Positions 61,251 to 64,000 of a stretch of 64,000 nt of DNA are shown one piece after another. Both the position numbers and the translations under genes were made by a program. Below the pieces are notes generated by a model. That model saw only the letters and a list, made by a program, of their open reading frames with translations, did not search any database and was not told the DNA's origin. Positions within the stretch are counted from its first letter, which is position 1. The number at the start of each line of letters is the position of its first letter. This DNA comes from Halomonas sp. JB37 (GTDB lineage Bacteria; Pseudomonadota; Gammaproteobacteria; Pseudomonadales; Halomonadaceae): contig NZ_NRGW01000001.1 in the NCBI RefSeq assembly GCF_002332255.1, positions 1,054,001-1,118,000 on the forward strand, written 5' to 3'.

Positions 61251-63902
61251 ATGCTCAGGGTAGAGCTACCGGCGCTTATTGATCGCCTGAACCCGATCAC
61301 CCGCCAAGGACTCGAACAAGCCGCAGTGCTGTGCGCACAGCAACAGGCGCCAGAAGTTGCTGCCGCGCATTTGCTGCAAGCGCTGCTGGACCAGCCGCTG
61401 TGCGATGTACGCTGTTTGTGCGAGCATTTCGAGATCGATACTGCGGCGCTGCGTGCAACGCTTGCCGAAGAAACGCGCCCGCCACGCGATCTGGAGATCA
61501 TCACGCCCAGCTTTTCACCGCTGCTGGTGGAGCTATTACAAGACGCCTGGCTGCTCGCCGCTACCGAATATCAGCACCGTGCATTACGCAGTGGCGCCGT
61601 GCTAACGGCTTTACTGCATAACGCTGAGCGCTATCTTGGCGCGGGTTCGGTGCGCCTGCTGGCGGATATCAATCGCGAAACGCTGCGCCGCCATTTAGAG
61701 CACCTTACCGCTGAATCGGCGGAGGCTCCCAGTGACCCATCCTTAAACGCAGGGCGCCAGTCTGGCATGGGGTCTGAAAGATTGGGGCCTGGAAGCGAGA
61801 AGCCTGGAAACGATAGTGCGCTGGCGCGGTTTGCCACCTCTTTAACCGAACAGGCACGCCAAGGCGAGCTCGACCCCGTGCTGGGCCGCGACCCGGAAAT
61901 CGACCAGATGCTCGATATTTTGGGACGTCGGCGCAAGAACAATCCGATTGTGATCGGCGATGCCGGGGTGGGTAAAAGCGCCGTTGTGGAGGGGTTGGCA
62001 GCACGCATAGTGGCAGGGCAAGTTCCTGCAGCGCTAAAAGATGTTGAGCTACTGACCCTTGATTTAGGCGCCCTGCAGGCAGGCGCTGCCGTTAAAGGCG
62101 AGTTTGAAAAGCGCCTGAAAGCAGTGATTGATGAGGTGAAAAACGCACCGCGCCCTACGCTGCTGTTTATTGATGAAGCGCACACGCTGATTGGTGCCGG
62201 TAATCAGGAAGGCGGCGGTGATGCGGCCAACTTACTCAAGCCTGCGCTGGCGCGCGGCGAGCTGCGCACCATTGCCGCGACCACGTGGCGTGAATACAAA
62301 AAGTACTTCGAAAAAGACCCCGCGCTTTCAAGGCGCTTCCAGCCTATAGCGCTCTCTGAGCCGAGCGTGGAGCAGGCGCTGGTGATTCTGCGCGGCCTGC
62401 GAGATGTTTATGAGCGTGCCCATGGGGTTCTGATTGGCGACAGCGGTTTGCGCGCCGCCGCGGCACTGTCGGCCCGCTACTTGGCCGGGCGGCAGCTGCC
62501 GGACAAAGCGATCGACGTGCTGGATACCGCCTGCACGCGATTAGCACAGGCGTTAGACACGCCGCCGCGCAGGCTTAGCCATCTACAAAGCGAGCACACC
62601 GCCGCATTGCGTGAGCGCGACCAGCTCGAGCGTGAGCGACTGTTGGGTCGCGAGCCCGATAGCGAAAACCATCACGTATTAACGGAGCGCCTAGTCAAGC
62701 TTGAGCAGGAGCTAGCAAGCCTGGAAGCCGCCTGGCAGGCGCAGCGTGAGTGTGTTGATGCGATTGTTGCGATGCATCGCCAGTTGCTAGATGCCACCAA
62801 TAGCGATGCGCTGGATCAACTGCCTGAAGGCATTCATCAGGCGCTGGCCGAGCGTGAACAGCAGCTGACGCAGCTGCAAGAAACCTTTGCGCTGGTTAAT
62901 CCTAGCGTTGAAGAAGCACAGATTGCCCAGGTGATCGGCGACTGGACAGGCGTCCCGGTAGAGCGCATGACCAGTGATGAGCTAACGCGGCTTACCGAAC
63001 TGCCTACTTATCTAGGGGAATTAATCCAGGGCCAAAGCAGCGCGGTAGAGCGCATTCACCGCCATCTGCTGACTGCCCGTGCGGATCTACGTCGGCCAGG
63101 GCGGCCCTTGGGCGCCTTTTTATTGGTGGGCCCCAGCGGGGTCGGTAAGACTGAAACCGTGGTGCAGATTGCCGATCAGCTGTATGGCGGGCGCCAGTTT
63201 CTGACCACTATCAATATGTCCGAATACCAAGAGAAGCATACCGTTTCTCGGCTAATTGGCTCACCGCCTGGCTATGTGGGCTTTGGCGAGGGCGGCCTAT
63301 TGACCGAGGCGATCCGCCAGCGGCCTTACTCGGTGGTGCTGCTGGACGAAGTCGAAAAAGCGCACCCCGATGTGTTGAACCTTTTCTATCAAGCGTTCGA
63401 TAAAGGTGAGCTGGCCGACGGAGAAGGGCGCTTAATCGACTGTAAAAACGTGCTCTTTTTCATGACCTCGAACCTTGGCTATGAGGTCATTGTCCGCCAC
63501 GGCGACAACGCTGCTCAGCTTGATGCAGCGCTTTATCCCGTGCTGGCTGAGTTCTTCAAGCCCGCACTTCTCGCCCGTATGGAAGTGGTGCCTTATCTAC
63601 CGCTAGACGGCGATACGCTGCGCGATATCGCCAAAGCCAAGCTGCACACGCTGGCAACACGCATTCGCGAACGCCACAGGCATGCGGATGTAGCGCTGGA
63701 TGACACCCTGGTTGATGCAATTTGTCAGCGCGCCACCCGCAGTGAAAACGGCGCGCGCATGCTGGAGTCGGTGATTGACGGTGAGCTGCTTCCGCCGCTG
63801 TCGCGTGCCTTGCTCGAACGCATGGCGCGTCGCGAACAGGTGACCCGCGTTGCGCTGGGTGTCGATGCTGAACTGGGCACCTTTACCGCGGAGGTTGCGT
63901 AA
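61251..63902 (+). CDS. tssH: Type VI sheath-recycling ATPase TssH (ClpV)
   Basis: An 883-residue AAA+ disaggregase. An N-terminal Clp-N domain of about 150 residues binds TssC. The first ATPase site has GDAGVGKSA near residue 236 and LLFIDEAHTLIGAG; the second has GPSGVGKTE near 626 and VVLLDEVEKAHPD. A ClpV-type middle domain lies between. Just before the first ATPase domain is a Gly/Ser-rich linker (GMGSERLGPGSEKPGNDS). It pulls apart contracted sheaths for reuse. Confidence 0.96.
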   Translation: MLRVELPALIDRLNPITRQGLEQAAVLCAQQQAPEVAAAHLLQALLDQPLCDVRCLCEHFEIDTAALRATLAEETRPPRDLEIITPSFSPLLVELLQDAWLLAATEYQHRALRSGAVLTALLHNAERYLGAGSVRLLADINRETLRRHLEHLTAESAEAPSDPSLNAGRQSGMGSERLGPGSEKPGNDSALARFATSLTEQARQGELDPVLGRDPEIDQMLDILGRRRKNNPIVIGDAGVGKSAVVEGLAARIVAGQVPAALKDVELLTLDLGALQAGAAVKGEFEKRLKAVIDEVKNAPRPTLLFIDEAHTLIGAGNQEGGGDAANLLKPALARGELRTIAATTWREYKKYFEKDPALSRRFQPIALSEPSVEQALVILRGLRDVYERAHGVLIGDSGLRAAAALSARYLAGRQLPDKAIDVLDTACTRLAQALDTPPRRLSHLQSEHTAALRERDQLERERLLGREPDSENHHVLTERLVKLEQELASLEAAWQAQRECVDAIVAMHRQLLDATNSDALDQLPEGIHQALAEREQQLTQLQETFALVNPSVEEAQIAQVIGDWTGVPVERMTSDELTRLTELPTYLGELIQGQSSAVERIHRHLLTARADLRRPGRPLGAFLLVGPSGVGKTETVVQIADQLYGGRQFLTTINMSEYQEKHTVSRLIGSPPGYVGFGEGGLLTEAIRQRPYSVVLLDEVEKAHPDVLNLFYQAFDKGELADGEGRLIDCKNVLFFMTSNLGYEVIVRHGDNAAQLDAALYPVLAEFFKPALLARMEVVPYLPLDGDTLRDIAKAKLHTLATRIRERHRHADVALDDTLVDAICQRATRSENGARMLESVIDGELLPPLSRALLERMARREQVTRVALGVDAELGTFTAEVA

Positions 63903-63906
63903 CTTC

Positions 63907-64000
63907 ATGACGCTGCTAGCCGCAATGCCGATTGCATTAACCCTAGTAGAGAGTGCTAACGCAGAGGCGTTGCGCGCGCGAGCAGCAACGCTGGTGCGTG
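63907..64000 (+). CDS. Start of a further type VI locus gene (partial, unidentified)
   Basis: An open frame begins at the ATG 4 bp after tssH and runs off the window end (31 codons). It starts MTLLAAMPIALTLVESANAE. The fragment is too short to name; a sigma-54-type activator, TssA or VgrG are all possible at this place. The short gap suggests it belongs to the operon. Confidence 0.5.
   Translation, partial: MTLLAAMPIALTLVESANAEALRARAATLVR

Noticed and set aside
1..64000. tRNA genes, CRISPR arrays, insertion sequences and phage genes
   Set aside because: Reading both strands by eye I found no cloverleaf with a GTTC loop arm, no regularly spaced identical repeats with unique spacers, and no transposase or integrase. 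A covariance-model scan could still find a short RNA.

Overview
The window looks like chromosomal DNA of a halophilic gammaproteobacterium close to Halomonas/Vreelandella. This is inferred from the core block rpsT-murJ-ribF-ileS-lspA-fkpB-ispH followed by minor pilin genes, an order shared with Pseudomonas-type gammaproteobacteria, and from many rather acidic proteins. No tRNA, rRNA, insertion sequence or CRISPR array was recognised.

Region 1 (1-12 kb) handles sugars and sugar acids. It starts with the end of a TctA permease. A GbpR-type LysR regulator then faces a GntP permease, followed by an IlvD/Edd-family L-arabinonate-type dehydratase, a GguC/AraD1 (FAH-fold) enzyme, a secreted aldose 1-epimerase, an AraFGH-like ABC importer and an SDR dehydrogenase. 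Together these fit uptake and non-phosphorylative oxidation of L-arabinose or a similar aldose. The lactonase and the ketoglutarate-semialdehyde dehydrogenase are not in the window. Upstream of the epimerase lies a decayed second copy of the LysR gene start and its promoter.

Region 2 (11.8-21.5 kb) is a second sugar system: a ROK repressor, a divergent CUT2 ABC importer, a TIM-barrel isomerase/epimerase, a Gfo/Idh/MocA dehydrogenase, a xylose-dehydrogenase-like SDR and an MFS sugar porter. Its substrate is unknown to me. It is the best candidate here for an undescribed pathway. Two inverted repeats in the divergent promoter region look like ROK operators.

Region 3 (21.5-33.6 kb) is mixed. 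It holds a very acidic exported protein behind a near-consensus sigma-54 promoter, a DUF1624-type membrane acyltransferase, two serine hydrolases, a parvulin, a YadGH-like ABC exporter, a YejK nucleoid protein, a TerB-like protein, a 24-residue membrane protein, a small hypothetical gene with an operator-like promoter, an amino-acid ABC importer and CysQ.

Region 4 (33.6-45 kb) is the core block plus a compact minor-pilin operon (no PilY1) and trpS. Region 5 (45-50.3 kb) is an accessory block: a 53-codon ORF, a YdcZ transporter, an amidohydrolase, a LysR regulator, and a NimT-like exporter divergent from a NimR-like AraC regulator.

Region 6 (50.6-64 kb) is a type VI secretion locus: hcp on the minus strand with a strong terminator, a 660-bp AT-rich divergent region, then tssB-C-E-F-G-fha-J-K-L-H and the start of a further gene. 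A recurring theme of the window is short tandem repeats with a 15-bp period, seen in or beside at least six genes.
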